A stretch of DNA of 64,000 nt from Nautilus pompilius (Eukaryota; Mollusca; Cephalopoda; Nautilida; Nautilidae). The stretch spans positions 436,001 to 500,000 of the forward strand of contig JACATO010000094.1 of the NCBI GenBank assembly GCA_018389105.1, written 5' to 3'. Made by a program: the position numbers and the translations under genes. This document shows positions 28,401 to 44,140 of the stretch, piece by piece. The notes under the pieces were generated by a model, which saw only the letters and a program-made list of their open reading frames with translations, ran no database searches and had not been told where the DNA came from. Positions within the stretch are counted from its first letter, which is position 1. Every line of letters begins with the position of its first letter.

Positions 28401-31400
28401 TTTTATTGTTTTAAACATAAATTTACAACTTTCAAAGTTTACCAGAAGTTAACTGTTAATGTTTTTTTTTAAAGTTCTGCTGAGATCTACTGTTCAAAAG
28501 ATGTTATTGCCTACTTTAATCATTATGGCCAAAGAAAGGCTGGCTTTAAAGCGAACTGAGAAGTGCAACCAACCATGCCAGTAATGTGTGAGACAACCCA
28601 CAACTTCATGAAAGAATGAAAATTAGTTTTCTCTTCTAAGTTGTCTGCAGATAAGTTATTACTGTACGGTGATACTTTTTTTAAAGTATTGATAAGCATT
28701 TTTTAAAAATATTTTTTCGTTTTCTCATAGCACAGGGTTATAAATAAACGGAATACTGTAAATTATCACTGGTTAGTTGCTAATCATAAGAGTGAACCAG
28801 TTTAAAGGAAAATCATAATACAAATATTGCTTGACATTCCCTTACCCAAGAGATCATGCATGACTCCTTGTAATAATTAAACTGAGTAAACATGAAGTAA
28901 ACTTAGCAGTCTGTATGCCAGTAAACAAGAAGGGTTAAAATCCAAATGTTTGTCTTTTCTTGTTTGTTATTAAGTGTTTGGTCCCTGACACCCATCATAC
29001 ATACCCTGGATTACTGCTAAGATTAAAATATGGATGACTTTTTTTGATAGAAAATGTTAGATGATCTTCAAAATCAGGATCAGTTGCCTTGAAAAAAAAG
29101 AGAAAAGAAAAGATTTGTAAATAATAGTTACATTCAGGAATTTATAGTTCACGTTACTGGGAGATTATCTAGTGAAAGTAGATTGCAAATGATTTTAAAA
29201 CATTTAAATATAATTCATTTACTATCAAATAGAGTAACAGATCAGCATCATAAATTATTTATCATTAAGACCTCTGCCAGATTTCATAAAAGAAAAAAAA
29301 ATAAGGATCTTTGTTTTTCCTTTGTCAAAAGGATGAGTAGAACTGTGACAAATTTATGCCAGAATATAATGCTGATAGCGGTGTACCAGGCTGTTGTTTG
29401 ATATTATTTCACCACAAAATCCACGTACAATTCATAGTGGTTTGCAACCGTCTTATTCATTACTAAAGTTTGTACAATACTTTAATCCCATAACTAATAC
29501 CCACCATTAGATGTCTTAAAACATTAGCAGTCCATATTTTACTTTTATTGGAAAGTTCCCATAACTCATAATTCTATCTTTTTAAAATTTACTAAAGATG
29601 TCATCTAAATTGTTCCTAAAATTATTGCATTACTTCTTTTTTCACAATGAGCCAAAGCAAACAACATAACAGTAAACTCAAGGGTATCTAGTCTATGGGA
29701 TATAAATTTAAAAACTGTGGAATTCTCAACAGATTAAATTTGTTTCATGGGCATTATCACTACAGGTGGAATACTATATCAGCCCTTTCCTCCACTTGTT
29801 TGTTAGCCATGTCAGAAATATCCGATTCAGTGACCATAGTTATAAAGTCTGTCCGTAATTTGCACATTTTCAACCTTTCCAATTTTCTATTCATTCTACA
29901 CATGCAAAAAAATGTCTAGTGTTTGATAAATATGAATACATTAAAATTAGATTTTTTCAAATTTTATGTTATCTTTAGCCAAACCTAGAAGTCTATCACC
30001 ACATTTATGTTTATTTTAACTATTACTCAAGAAGAAACGACATAAATTCGTAGGCATCTAGTTTGGAAATGGTTATGGAATACAACATAAAAACAACAAA
30101 AAAACAGGTTTAAATAAAAATATTTTAAGAAAATATATATATAATTATTGCAATAACATTTTAAATGTTAACAGAATTGTGACGTGTAGAGTATTGGAAA
30201 CAATTATGGAAACACACACATATGATATGCACAAGTAATCAGTAAATGTAACTGAGAGACATATATAATACATACACAAAGCATTATTGCAGAAAATATA
30301 CAAAAAAAAATGAATATGTTATACAGTGATTTAGTATTTGGTATGTGAGCCCTTTGCCTTATACAGAATATGGCACTTTGTTGATAGTTCCATATATCCT
30401 GTAACACTTTCGACAATTCATCCAAGGTGTTTGGTTGCTTTTTGACTTTCTCAGTAGCCATATAATCCCATATAGCCACAATGATGTTCATACCAGGACT
30501 GTGCAGGCAAAGGCATCTTTGTAAGTTTTCCATCAGCCTCCTTAAGTTCAAGATAGTTTTTCACCATATTCACTGAATGCTTGCAGGAATGACAAAACCC
30601 TTGGCTATTTAGCCGCACACTTGTATTAATTCAAGCTGTTGTACACTGACTTTCACACTGCTTCCCAGTCCACCTTTGAAAAAAAACACTTGTTGATTAT
30701 TGCCAAACATTTCAAACTTAAATTAATCTGTAAAAAGCACCTTCCAGATTACTGTTTTATATCTGATCGTTTCAGCCTTACCATTCAGTTGCCTCTTCTC
30801 AGCAAAGGTTTTCAGGCAACTACATATCCAATGTGACAATTTCATGCTAAAGTGTATTCTACTGTTCTTGTAGAAACATTAACAACTGTACTGGCAGATA
30901 CATCATTTGCAAGATTTCTACTTGCTCATCATCTATCACAGGGAAAACATGCCAAGGTACTTAGCATCATTTTTGGACAGTTGGGCTTTCTTCCCCAACT
31001 ATGTTTATTTTTAACAATACCAGTTTTGTATACAGCTTCTTCTGAAATATGAAGTTAAGCTGCAATATGCTGCATGAAGTAGTCTTGAACAACTAAGACT
31101 TTTATTTCTGTACACTTGTCATGTGATATTTCCTTCCAAGGAGTCATAGTATTCACCACACTACACTGACATCACTGCCTATACTTTTATAGTTCTTCTG
31201 CAGGTTTGGAACTCTCTGATTGCTTTGCATGAGAACCAATCACAGTGCACTATATCAAACATGACTGTACAATGAAGAATTCCACTTTCACACAAGATGC
31301 AATTCTATCATGTGTTATTTGGATTTTATATCAAGTTTTTCCTTTATCCTTAGTTATTCATAATATTCTATATAAAATCTGTTTTGGGGAATAAGTTTAA

Positions 31401-34400
31401 AAAAGACAAAAAATAAAGCAGGAGTGGTATAATCTGAGTTTTCAATGGACATTTGGTACTTTTGTTCTAACAACTTATTACTTCATACTTACTACAAGCT
31501 GAGCCACTATTGTTCCAATGGGTGCTGCTTCAGATATCTTCACACCAACATTTTGCTCAGTAAATTTTGGGGGGCTCAAGTTCTTGTAGTTAACCACAAT
31601 TTCCACTTCTACTAGAGCTAGTCTGTACAAAAGAAAAATTTGTTATTAGGAAAACTTAGAATCAAAGAACAAAAAATAATCAGTAGGATCCACCAAAACA
31701 GATATAGCATTTTGTTCGTTTTTCTCACTTTCATAAAAACTCTCTCTAATAGAATAGAATAAATAAATATCTATAATTTTCTAACATTTATCTGTTTGAT
31801 GAATGAAGAAAGTAGTTGCAGATTTATTATAGATTAATGGCATTCAGATGCATTTCAAATAATTTACTCTGCATCAAACAAATATTATTTTAATTGAAAA
31901 ACTTAACAACTCTAATATTTGGTAAAATCACAGGCTAGGGAAAAAGTTTGTAACATTATCATTTTCTTAAATTCTTTTTTTCTTATTTTGTCTAATTTTT
32001 TTATGTGTGACTGTTTTCCCAAAATAAAATCCTAGTGAATCTACATAGTTATTCCCTTTTGTTTATCAATGCACAATCTTACATGTAAATTTTACTAATC
32101 TACTAATAAATATACATTATAGAAAGAAGTGAGGTATACAAAACAGAGAATGTGTACTTTATTTGAGACCAGAACCATGTGTTTTTAATTGGGAAATTAC
32201 AGAGATGTCCATAGAACACTGGTATTTGTAAACATACTGTATACTGATGTTTGCACATTATTTTAATATACATACATCATCAAAAGCTTAAAATTGGGTG
32301 ATTATTTTTATCTACCTTGAAGGAATGCCCTTGTCTTCTGCTTTTACAGCTAAATAGTAACGGGGCTGGTAATGAGTTTTCAGACATTTTTGTAGATGAA
32401 TGTTTCCCAAAGAGTCAAGGCTGAATGATTCATTGGCTGACACAACAAGATCAAAATGAAACTCGCCATTCTTTCCATGATCAAGATCATATGCAGACAC
32501 CTGTTATTATGCAAAAGTAGACATAAAAATTAAACTTTTTTAAAAGGTAGTGATTATGTTGTTTCAAACTTTACTTACTTAACAAAAGGGCTGATTAGTA
32601 AACCAATGGCAGAAGCCTAGTTCTTCAGAAAAAAAAAAAGAGTTAAGTAATACATTAAAATTTTTAAAGATTTATCAAAAATGAAAAGGTTGATCTTGTT
32701 TAATCCTAAGAACTTTGTTTTTTCAATCAAACTGTCCTGCTAGATTTCAAGCCCTGGTGGATATGGTATAGTACCCAAGATCATGGAGCAGTAGCAGAGT
32801 TGTTGAATTCTCACCCAAAAAAATAGATTTAAACAAGGAACTTCTCAATCCAGTCAGATATCAATTAAAACTGGTCAATAATATTGTTTATCTGAGATAT
32901 TTTTAAAATGACATACACTGGTGACCATAGTTGTGAATTCACCAACAAAATACAACATTACAGTTTTTACAAGTACTGATTTTCAAAAATCATGTGTTTA
33001 TACACTCGAAGCTATATGCATTTAATAAAATGATTATATGCATGATATATGGGAGATTTCATTGGAGAATCCACAACCACAGCTTCCATATTATGCAACT
33101 CTTAAATAATCCTTTTTTTAAAATTTAGATCCAAAGTTATTCAAGTTAGAAACAAAATTTTAAAACAAAAAAAAATGTAAACTTTTGTTTGAAGTGGCTT
33201 TATGCCAATAAATCCCCTAAATTTAGTGAGTAACACATTAAAGCAACATCATAATAGAATTAGCAGAATCAAATCATATTTGTTTCAAGCAGCTTATAGA
33301 AATATCTGAAAGATCAACTTAAAAATATCAGGATTAAGCAGCAACATCATTTATGAAGAGATTTTAAAATGAAATAATTAAAACTGCTGCTCCTCACAGT
33401 AAAATGGATTAATAAGGAATTTTTTTAGATGTTAGTTGCAGAATTTTTAAGCAAAAAAAAAAATTGAGGGCCAGATTTTTTTACTAAAATTCTTCGAAAA
33501 GAACCTTTTATTAGAGACAATGTCAGTTATTAAAAGATCTAAAAAATTGAGGTCAATGACAAAGCTAAAAAATTAAACATCTATAATAAAAGTTATCAGT
33601 GACTCATTTTCAGGCAAAATTAATTTTCTTCATTTTTCCAGAAACAGACTTATGAAATTATTCCCTACTCATTTCTTAAATTTATTATTATTATAATCAT
33701 CATCATCATCAAATTACTTAATTGCCCATTTTTTTCTTTCAGAATTTCCTAAGATTACTTTTCCCAGCATGCACTGCCAATTGTATCATCACCACCACCA
33801 CCATGTTTGTTGTCAACATTACCGAACTTTCTGGCCTATGTGTATTTAGACAATGGTTTTGTATCAACTAATAATAAGCTTAGCCACTTATATATGTGCC
33901 ATGTCATTTTGCAGCACCTGCAAAGTTTGATTACTCATATACAGCACAATGGATTATAATTATATGCCTAAGACCTGGGAGTTGTCTTTAAAAATAGTAC
34001 AATACTTTTTCAAAAGGGTGATGTAGCAACTCAGTTACTAAGATGAATTTGCAGCAGTGGACAAGTTTCAGCATGAAACCCACACAGATGAATGCTTCTC
34101 AGCATATTTATAAATGCAAATTACCTTTCCCACAATGCCATTGCACTTACTCTTGTCAACAGTAAATATATATCTGGTTTTATTGAATGTTGGAGAGTTA
34201 TCATTCACATCAAGCAATTCAATTGTGACTTCAGAAAAAGTACTTTTATGTTTTAATGCAGCCTGTGTTTCAACAGCAAACACCTAAAAAATATAAAACA
34301 CTAGACATTTAATATTTGAGCAAGATATGTGCTGAAAACAAAGCTACTATTAACAAAAATATTTTAGATTATGCAAGACAAATATACATTTCATTTCTCG

Positions 34401-37400
34401 CCCTGAATTTTGTTAAATATCCCAGTTACCAAATTTATTTTTGATCTGACATAACTACTGCTGCTAAGTTAAAAATTTATTTCTTGAAAAACAAATGTAT
34501 CTTTCATATACCAATGTCTGAAGACGCTACTGCAGAAATGTGAAGATTGCTTCATTTTAGTTTACGAAAATCTTTTATCATTTTATCTATAGATGAATTT
34601 TCTTCTGGTAATATTTCATATTGAAAAACATTTAGATGAATAACTTAATTCATTAATCCCCTCATGCTGTATTCTTATTTCATTTTCACCATATTTAATC
34701 TACTAATCCATCACACACATAGGGTGCATTTTAAATTCTCAATGTTTGGGAGCTAATTTTGAAGCTGTTAATGGGGTTGAAATTGTTGCAATTTGCATCA
34801 ATCGAAATACCTAGTTGTTTACTATAAGAAAATGGTTCCAAACTACCCATGTTATGTTTTTCTTTCAAATTGTGAGAGATGGATCAGAAGCATTTTAAAG
34901 AAATAAAATCTTTCATCTGGTCTCATCACCCATACTATCAATTCATCAAAACCATCTTTATCAAAGACAGAACAAGATCAGACTAATCAATTACTGTTTT
35001 AACAAAAAAATTTTAAAATGTCAGAGCCATTCAGGTTTCTCAAAACTAGCAACAGTCCATGCAAAATATAGCCAAAAAAAAAAAGAAGCTCAAACTCAGT
35101 GAAAGAGACCAAACTTTATCTTTAAAATTCCAGAAAGACCACTTCCAGGTATAATTAAAACAAAAGTGAGTGGATCATTCTCATCAATCCAAGGCTTGGT
35201 ATGCAGGTAAACATCATCCATGCATCCTTATCTTTAGATGATCCCAGCTGGTACAGATGAGTGAGAAGAAACTATGTCAGGGAAGTTCACCAAACTGAAC
35301 TGTTCCCTGCAGGAATTAAACTCAATCCTTTGACCTTAGCAATCCAACAGATTGACCATTAGATTATCATGCAACCCACTAATAAATAATAATAGTAGTT
35401 TTCAAAATAACCACCTCAAAAGGTAATTACTTTTATTTGACTTTATCAGTCTGTGGGGTAAAAAAGAAAAGAAAGGATAGCTGTACAGGTTAATTTATTT
35501 TTGTCAACTGGTTAATTTTGGATTATAATTTTATTTCTAATATAGAAAAGTAAAGGAGAATTGTGCTGGAATGCTGTAGTTCTCAAATATCAATGTGATA
35601 CTAATGTATTAATAATTTTTGTTTGGTAACCATTTCCAAGTAACTCGATGGGTGGCTGCTAAAACATTGCATTGATATAAGTTAAAGATGTTTCTTTACT
35701 GCGCAGAATATAAAAGATCTGTTAAAATAGAGAGTCTAATAAAATACATAATTTTTAAAATTTCAATATCTTACGTTCAGCATAAACTTGGGTTGTGTTT
35801 CATAATCAAGTAAAGAACTGTCCTCAACTGTTATCCAGCCACTTAAATGATCTACTTTAAAAGGATTTGAATTCTTGTGTTCCATTCTGAATTCAAATTC
35901 AGCATTTTTTCCCTGCAATCAAACAAAAAAAAGAAAGAAATTAAAATTAACTACAGTATGCTTCAGATACCAATAAAAAAAAATTGCATGATGATGAAAC
36001 CTCAGAAGTTTCTCAAGAAAAATTTATTTTGATAGTATAAAAATAAATTTCATATATCTATTAACCATTTGAGAAGCAAGCCAGCAAAAGTATTGGAATA
36101 CCCTCCAAAGAGTTAATCAACGTTTTGTTAAACTGTAGATTTTGTTATAGTTGAAAAAAAAAAAAGGGGGGGATTTGCAATAGTTCTAATTCAAAGTTGT
36201 CTTATTACTGATACATGCAACAGCAAGAAACTCTAAAATATTATTTGAGATCTTCCAAATTTGAGATATTTTCCAATAACAGTGTTGAAAACTGGAAATC
36301 TTGCTTTGGTTTCTTGGGGTTTGAGATGTGGATTTAATTTAATTTAATTTGCATATTTTTAGATTTTTATCAATGAATGTTGTCGACAAAAATGTTTTGC
36401 TAGGCAATGGAGGCTTTGGTAAGGAATCCAATGGAAATGTCTAAGAATTAATAAATACTGAAAAATATGAAAAAAAATTTTTTTATTCATTTTTTTTTAT
36501 AAAATACTAAAAAAAAAAAAGACCATTTGTAGGTGTCTTTTAACTATTTAAAAGATTAAGGTGAAAAAGAAAATTGTTTGAAATAAATTTAAAACATGAA
36601 TTCATGAGCACACATACAATGTTCAGTTATAATATATACAAGATTTATATTCTTTTACTCATGTTAGAAATACTGTTTTAAACTTTTGCATTGCATTCAT
36701 CTAGTTAATTATTGTAGAAATAGTACAAAATTGTTAATTTTTAATTTTATTTTTACATGCACAAAAAGGTAACTTCCTAAAAAATCATATATCAACAAAA
36801 CTTGACTGGTTTTTGAAAAAGAAAGGAAGGAAGGAAGGTGAATAAATTGGATTAATTTACTTCATAACTGAAAACATTTTAGTAATTAGTTACTGGAATA
36901 CTTAGCTTAAATGGAATTTATTCTCTCAAAACCACAAACGCGCTTTCTGAAAGCATTCACAGTAATTTGGATGTTTCAAGATTGTGCATATGGCACCTGG
37001 TCGCAGTGACGCATGGTGGTGTTCCATTGTGCATAATCCTATGGCATTCTGCTGCATGGCATTCAGTCATCTCTTGGTTGTGTAGTGGTGCATTACAATG
37101 AGTTGTGCGTGATAACTTGTGCAAGTGGTTTAGTTGTGTTGTTCATCAAGGATCCAACATCAATGCAATTTTCTAATCTCATTTCAAAAGAGTTCAAAAG
37201 CACCTGCTGATAGTCTTCCAACTACAGATGAAAATAAACATTAATTTTATAATTTGATTACTAATTTCAGCTTTGAAACCTGATTCATGACTTTTAGTGG
37301 TTTATGTTAAAACTGTGGATTATAGTATAAGATTAACTGTTAGATGGGACTACTTGATATACTCACAGTGTCATTATCAGTAGCGGAAACCTGTAAAATC

Positions 37401-40400
37401 TTGGATGCATTGGGCGTGTTCTCTTTTATAGTAGCTTTGTAGGATTTTTTATCCATTTTAGGATGATTGTCATTTTTATCCTTTACAGACACTATCAAAA
37501 GGGTGGTGTCAAATCGAGATGGTTTGTCAGTTTGGAAAGCCTGAAATTTAAAATAATTTTAATTTATCCATTGAGAAAGTAAACCTGGATTTATCTTCTT
37601 TACCTCCCAACAAAAGGTGGTACACAAGATAGAAACCCAGTCCAGTTTCATTTCTGTAACTATGGGCCATATTTACAAGTCAGGTGGTTAGCTTGAAACT
37701 TAATCCTTCCCACAGCAACTGGGCAAATGACTGGCTGGTTGCTACAATGTGATGCAAAAAAACCCCCCTAATGTTGAGGTAAGTAAAATCTGGGTGCTCT
37801 TGCTAACTAATGGAAATGTTTAAATATCCTCTACGTTCAGTCATTTTATTTTATTTCATTAAACACATTACCTTTCTACCAATCTGTGGTATATGTAATT
37901 TCAAGCTAAGATCTACTCCATCTTATTATATTTTAGCCTTTTGTCTTTATATGGTAAAGTAAAGCATAAATAGCTAAATGAAAATGTATTAATGAAATTT
38001 CCCACACCATATTTCTCAGCAGGTGAGCTCAATTCTTTTGAAGATTTCCTAAATAATACTTGGAAATATATAATATATTAACATTTGACTAAAATTTATG
38101 AAACAAAAAATTCTCATAAGAATTCCAGATGAAATTGTGCCAGTAATATAAGAAACGCTTCGTGCTGCTCAGAGGCATAGCAAGGGCTGGGGGACGACAG
38201 TGGGCAGTTGCCCCAGGGCACAGATCTGAAGGGGCGCAAAATTTCCTCTGGCCTATAAATTATAATGTCAATTAATAACTAGCCACCTATGCCCATGAAA
38301 TTTCCACAGTAATTGCAAAATTAGGTAAACACATATTCAAGCACTCGATACAGTTTGCTGGAGTAAGGAACATAACTGTTACAAAATCATGTTTGTAATT
38401 CAGGGAATTTAAATGCAGATTATAGAATCCAGGTACCTAGAATGTCATGAGAGTGATCTATTATGACAATTATAGGCCTCCGTGCATTGTCGAAGACTTT
38501 CTTCAATGTAATATTACACCTGTTTGTTAATAAGTAAAATTTGACGTGTTTGTGAATTATCAGAAATATTTTCTGCAGTAAGCTTTCCTCAAATGTCATT
38601 GTTTATGTTGATAATCAATTATAAGTAATATTCAGAGAAATGTCACCAAAAAGTTGAATTTAATGTGCATGATTAAGTAATTCTTTGCGTGGGAACTCGT
38701 GTTTGCATGAATAACTCAATGAAAACACTTTATGATGGTGTTATTTTTGTGTAATTAAATAGAACAGTTCCCAAGCTTTCCAAATGTATATAGTTTATAT
38801 GTGTTTGTTTGATTATTAGAGAATAGGAGCTAATTTAAAATATTAAACAAACACAAATCATTAGTAAGTCATTAGGATTAGGAGACCGAGTTACTATCAA
38901 TCCTCTTGTCTTCTCATAGGTCCGCACTTTCCGTTTATATTCTAATATGCCATTTTGGCGGCAGTCAGTCAGAACAGTGGATTTTGATCTCTGTGGCGCA
39001 ACAGAGCCTGGATATAGTCAGTATTTAGTAATTTATTATTTTAGTCCATTATATCGAAAAAAGAAAGTGGGGCACAGGGACTCAAAAGACGTGCACAATT
39101 TGCAGCTTCAATGGTAGAGTCAAGCAAATTGATGAGATTGTTCCTTGCTGAAGATGATGACACAAGTAAGCCTGCATCTGTTCACCCTGGTGATGTAAAA
39201 GAGGTCAAAGTGCAAGATTGTGAACATGCTATTTCATTTGAAAAAGAAGACAATGAAAATACTGTTTGCTGTCCTGTTAAAAGCTACAATAATAATAAAC
39301 AAGAGGATTCAGCTTTGTCAGAAACAAATCTAAAGAATAATGATGCCACGCTAAAAGAGGATGACCTAATAAATATTTTAGCACACAGGGATATTGGCTT
39401 TATGAAGTTTGATACAACAGGCTCAGCAGTTGTAACACATGCACATTGCACCAAGATTGTTAAAGGTGAAGCTCATGAATTTCAACATAAAGAAGGTCCA
39501 TTTGATGCCAAAGATGGGCATTCCATGACTGCATTTTGGTTCAAATGACACCTTCTGAATGGAAAAGAGGTTAATTGATCTTGGTTGGTATATTCATCCC
39601 TACATAAAGCAGCATACTGCTTATGTTGTCTTCTTTTTTCATCTACATCCATGACATCCGATAGTCGGTCTGCTTTCAAAAAGCAGGGTGGATTCTCTAA
39701 GTGGAAAAAAAAGTTAAATGCCATGAAAATAGCGACATTCATCGTGAGTCATTTGCTGCTTGGAAAGAAACTGAGCGCCGAATTTGTTTTCAAAGTGGCA
39801 TTGATGGAGAGCTGCAAAGGCAAATTCAGCAAGACAAAAATAAATGGAAAGAAGTACTACGATGGTTGCTAGATTGTACACAATATTTAGCTTCTCAGAG
39901 TCTTGCATTTTGTCGTAGTCATACTGAGGGTATAACCTCAAATGGAAACCCTGGAAATTTCCTGTCACTTTTGTAGTTATTAGCAAAGTATGATCCAGTA
40001 ATGAAAGAGCATTTTAAGCGTGTTAAAAACCAGCAAACATCAATATCTTATCTTTCTCCTGAAATCCAAAAAAAGCATATAAATCTCATGGCTTCACATG
40101 TGCAAAATTATTGTTTGTCAGCAATTCGTAGAAACAAATACTATGGTATTCTGTTTGATTCCACACCTGATTTAGTCCATCGTGAGCAATTGGCCCAAGT
40201 GATTCGGTTTGTTGACATTGACTTTAAGACAAGAAAAGTAGAAGTCAAAGAGTCATTTATTGACTTTATACAGATAAAGGAAAAAGACACTGCCAATATT
40301 GAGAAAACAATAAGCACAAACTTAGAAGCAGATGGAATTTTACTGAGTGATTTTTGTTCACAATGTTATGATAATGCTGCTGTCATGTCAGGTCATCTGT

Positions 40401-43400
40401 CAGGCGTTCAACAAAGAATTCTGAACAAAAATCCAAAATAAGTGTTTATAAACTGAGACAACCATAGTTTGAACTTAGCACATCTTCATGCTGCAAGTCA
40501 GGAAACAACAGTTATTACCTTTTTTGGTATAATTGAAGCCATTTATAATTTCTTTGCTCATTCAACAACTCGATGGGATGAACTGCAGCAGGAGCTTAAG
40601 ATCTCTGTCAAGCGTGGATCAGAAACACGGTGGAGTGCAAGAGAAGCAGCAGTAAAAGTTGTATATGAAAAACTGGATGAATTGCTCGGACTGTTTGAGC
40701 AATTAAGTGAGAATAGCAACACGGCTGAAACAAAATGTTGTGCTCATAATATTCTGCAACGCATGCTTACATTTGGCTTTCTTGTACTTTTTCATTTTTG
40801 GAGAAATCTTTTATCATCTATCAATTGAGTGCAAAAACATCTTCAAGACCCAAAAATGAATTTTAGAGAAGCAGCTGATGATCTTGATTCTTTGAATGAG
40901 AAATTGATAGAATCACGTGAAAAGTCATTCAAGAAGCACTTAAAGTAGGCAAGAATCAGTGTGAAACATGGGGGTTAACCATTGAAAGAAGAAAAATATT
41001 TCGTAAATGAATGCAAGGTGAAAATGCAGTTGATGCTTGGATTGACTGCTGAACAGGTATTTTGTCGCATCATGAAGGATGTTAATGATCACTTGATTAC
41101 AGAAATAACAGGAAGATTTTCTCGCTTACGAGATTTAGATTCATGGTTTGGATTTCTATTAGATGTGCAAAATATTGTTTCTGGAGATTTTGAAGATGGA
41201 AAATTGCAAGAAAAATGTTCTGACTTAGGAAAGAGTTAACCAGGTGATATTGATGGACCAGAATTGTACAGAGAAATTAAAGACTGCAAAATGTTGATAA
41301 GTAAAAGAACACAGACCAATTTTCCTGAACCAAAGGTTGCAACTGATTTGCTAACATTTATAATTTAATATGGTGAAGATGTTTTCCAAAATTTAAGAAT
41401 TGCATTGCAGATTTTGTTAACAATTGGGGTTTCTGTTGCTAGTTGTGAAAGGTCTTTCAGCAAGCTGGAATTAATTATGACATACTTGAGAACTTCTGTG
41501 ACTCAAGAACGACTGAGTAACTTGGCAATACTAAGTATTGAAAAAGACGTACTCAATACCTTAAAGTTTGATAGTTTAATTGATTCATTTGCAGCAGCAA
41601 AAGCACAAAAGGTTCATATATAATGTAACAATGAATACCAGAATGCTACCTGTACAAGATCTAGTTAAGTATATGCACAGTTTTGTAAACTAATAAAATT
41701 TATTGGTAAACATTAGTAGTATTTTATCAATCTGTTTCGTAATACATGTACACCACAAGTGACTGCATTCTGCATGATTGAGAGATTACTCTAGCTGTGT
41801 GACTTTGAACGATGCTGGATGAAATAAATATCAAAATGGTTTACAATTTAACAAATTATGTAAGTAAACCTAGTAGGCGACACCTTATTAGTTCCAGGTT
41901 TATGGTTATGATATTGTGAGATGTTATATTGTGACTTTAAATTAGCTCTTTATAAGGAGGTGATTAATTCTTTGTGATTGTCATTGAGTGGGTAATGAGT
42001 CACAAACAAATAATCAAAACATTTCAGAGGTGGAGGACGCCAAAAGGGTCTCTGCCCCCGGGCGCTGAGAACCCTTGCTATGCCTCTGGTGCTGCTTGTG
42101 TCAAAAACTGCATCCTCTCCATGTGGATAGCGAAAAACTCTCACTCATGACTTTTTTCGTTGGGTGAATTAATTCCTTAACCCTTTAGAATAACTCCAGT
42201 AAGGTAAGAGAATGCCCCTCCCCCATTTTTAGGTATCAAATCTTATCTTCTTATAACAAATTCTGATATTAAAGTAGACATTTCAAGTCTACTTTTCCCA
42301 GTGTGTAGTTTGTTGCTTGACTGATGAGTACTATGACAGTTTTACAAGTACAGCCTTGACACCCAAGTGTCTGAACTGAAAACGACTTTAAAAGAAATAG
42401 TGGTAGTCAAAATTATTGCATAATTTATGCTTTTCAAAGTATTAAGTATTAAAGTATTAAAAATGCATTTTTAACATAATAAAGTCATTCATAAGGCCTC
42501 CAAACTAAATGCCTTCAATGTAGTAATTTCTTAGATAAGCAGATATAAAGTCATAAAGAACTAAACTTCAATGAATATGCACTTTGTTGTATTTTTTGTC
42601 TAAAGTTAACTGCGGTAATTCAAGAAAGACAGAGGCAAAAAATCAGAAGCAAAAAATGTCTTAAACATTGCATTAAATAAAAAAGAACAAATCTGAACTG
42701 TTTGGAGATTCATTAATTTTGGCCACCAACTGTACATATACAGATCTTACCTTAATTAAGACCAGATATTCAGAGACCAACTCTCGATCTAATTCCTTTT
42801 TCAATTGTAAATGTCCAGTACTTTTATCTATTTTAAAGACACTCTGAAAACTGTCAGGTTTACCTGAAAAATCAAAAGAAAACTCTATTAATATAAGTGC
42901 ATAGTGCTGCTCAGAAAGGAAAACTGTTCATGAAAACATGGAGCACAGCATAAAACCAGTCATCAAGCTAAGAAACATGTCTGAAGTAAATCCACTAGTC
43001 CATGGAAATGAATAAGCTTTTCTAGCTCCTGAAAAAAGGCAAGAAAGTAACTGCATATTGAAGCATCAATAAAAACCAATATATTTAGATGAATTGATAA
43101 TTTTGTCATACATAAAGTTTTTATACAGTTTTGTGTTCTATAAATAAGAAAAAACTCTTAAAATGTCAAACGTTACTAGTGTAAACAAGTACTTTCTTAC
43201 TATAGATTAGTTATGCAAAATTGCAACAAAACTCACACAGATGAGTTTTTCTTCTCTTAAACATCACCTTAAGACAGAGCCCATGACCCTTGAAGTTTTC
43301 ATGAAGTTTTTCAGTTGAAGATAACAGTGTAAACGACTACTGTCTATTGATATTCACATCACACATTTTTCTAAAAGAAAATTTAGAAATGTAATTTACT

Positions 43401-44095
43401 TGAGGCTGATACAAATAATTAAGTATGACATTTAAAAAAAAATACAAATGTACTTACCATTGATAAATCTGTAGTTAACTTTCTGATTTATTCCAAGATC
43501 CTGGTCTGTGGCATGAATGCTAATGTTGGTATCGTTTTGCTGAAATAGAAATTTAAATATTTTGAAGGAAAAATTTAATATCAAAAATACAATAAATTCA
43601 TTTTAAAAAATTAATTTGCATAGTTTTTTCTTTGTTTGTAGTCTGAGTGGAAAATAGAACAAATTTTGTTTACCTTTTACAACAGGATCACAGGTGAAAC
43701 ATAGGCAGAAAGAAAATTTTAAATTTCAATGAATGGACTATAGAACCCAAAGTCAGGAATTATTTTATATTAATCCTAAACTTTAAGATCTTTAGTATAG
43801 ATATCAAAACAATTTCTAATTGGTTTTATCATAAATAAAAAATGCAATTTATCATCTTAGCACCCAATGAAGACTCAACATTTTGTTTAGCAACATAAGG
43901 TTATGCAATAAATTTCATTTTAGGAGCTGATTACAACAGCTTAATCCTACTGACAGCCACCAGTGACATACAAGGTTTTTGAGGCCAATGCATTCAAAAG
44001 TAAACAGTATATCAAAATTATTGTGAATCTTTGTTTTATCTCATGCCATCACAAATGTATGATGTGATGAGTTGCAACATCTTTGACTTCTATCT

Positions 44096-44140
<45 letters not shown>

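Noticed and set aside
39482..39986. Minus-strand open frames of 86-90 codons inside the hAT element
   Set aside because: Antisense shadows of the plus-strand transposase, which shows clear hAT motifs.
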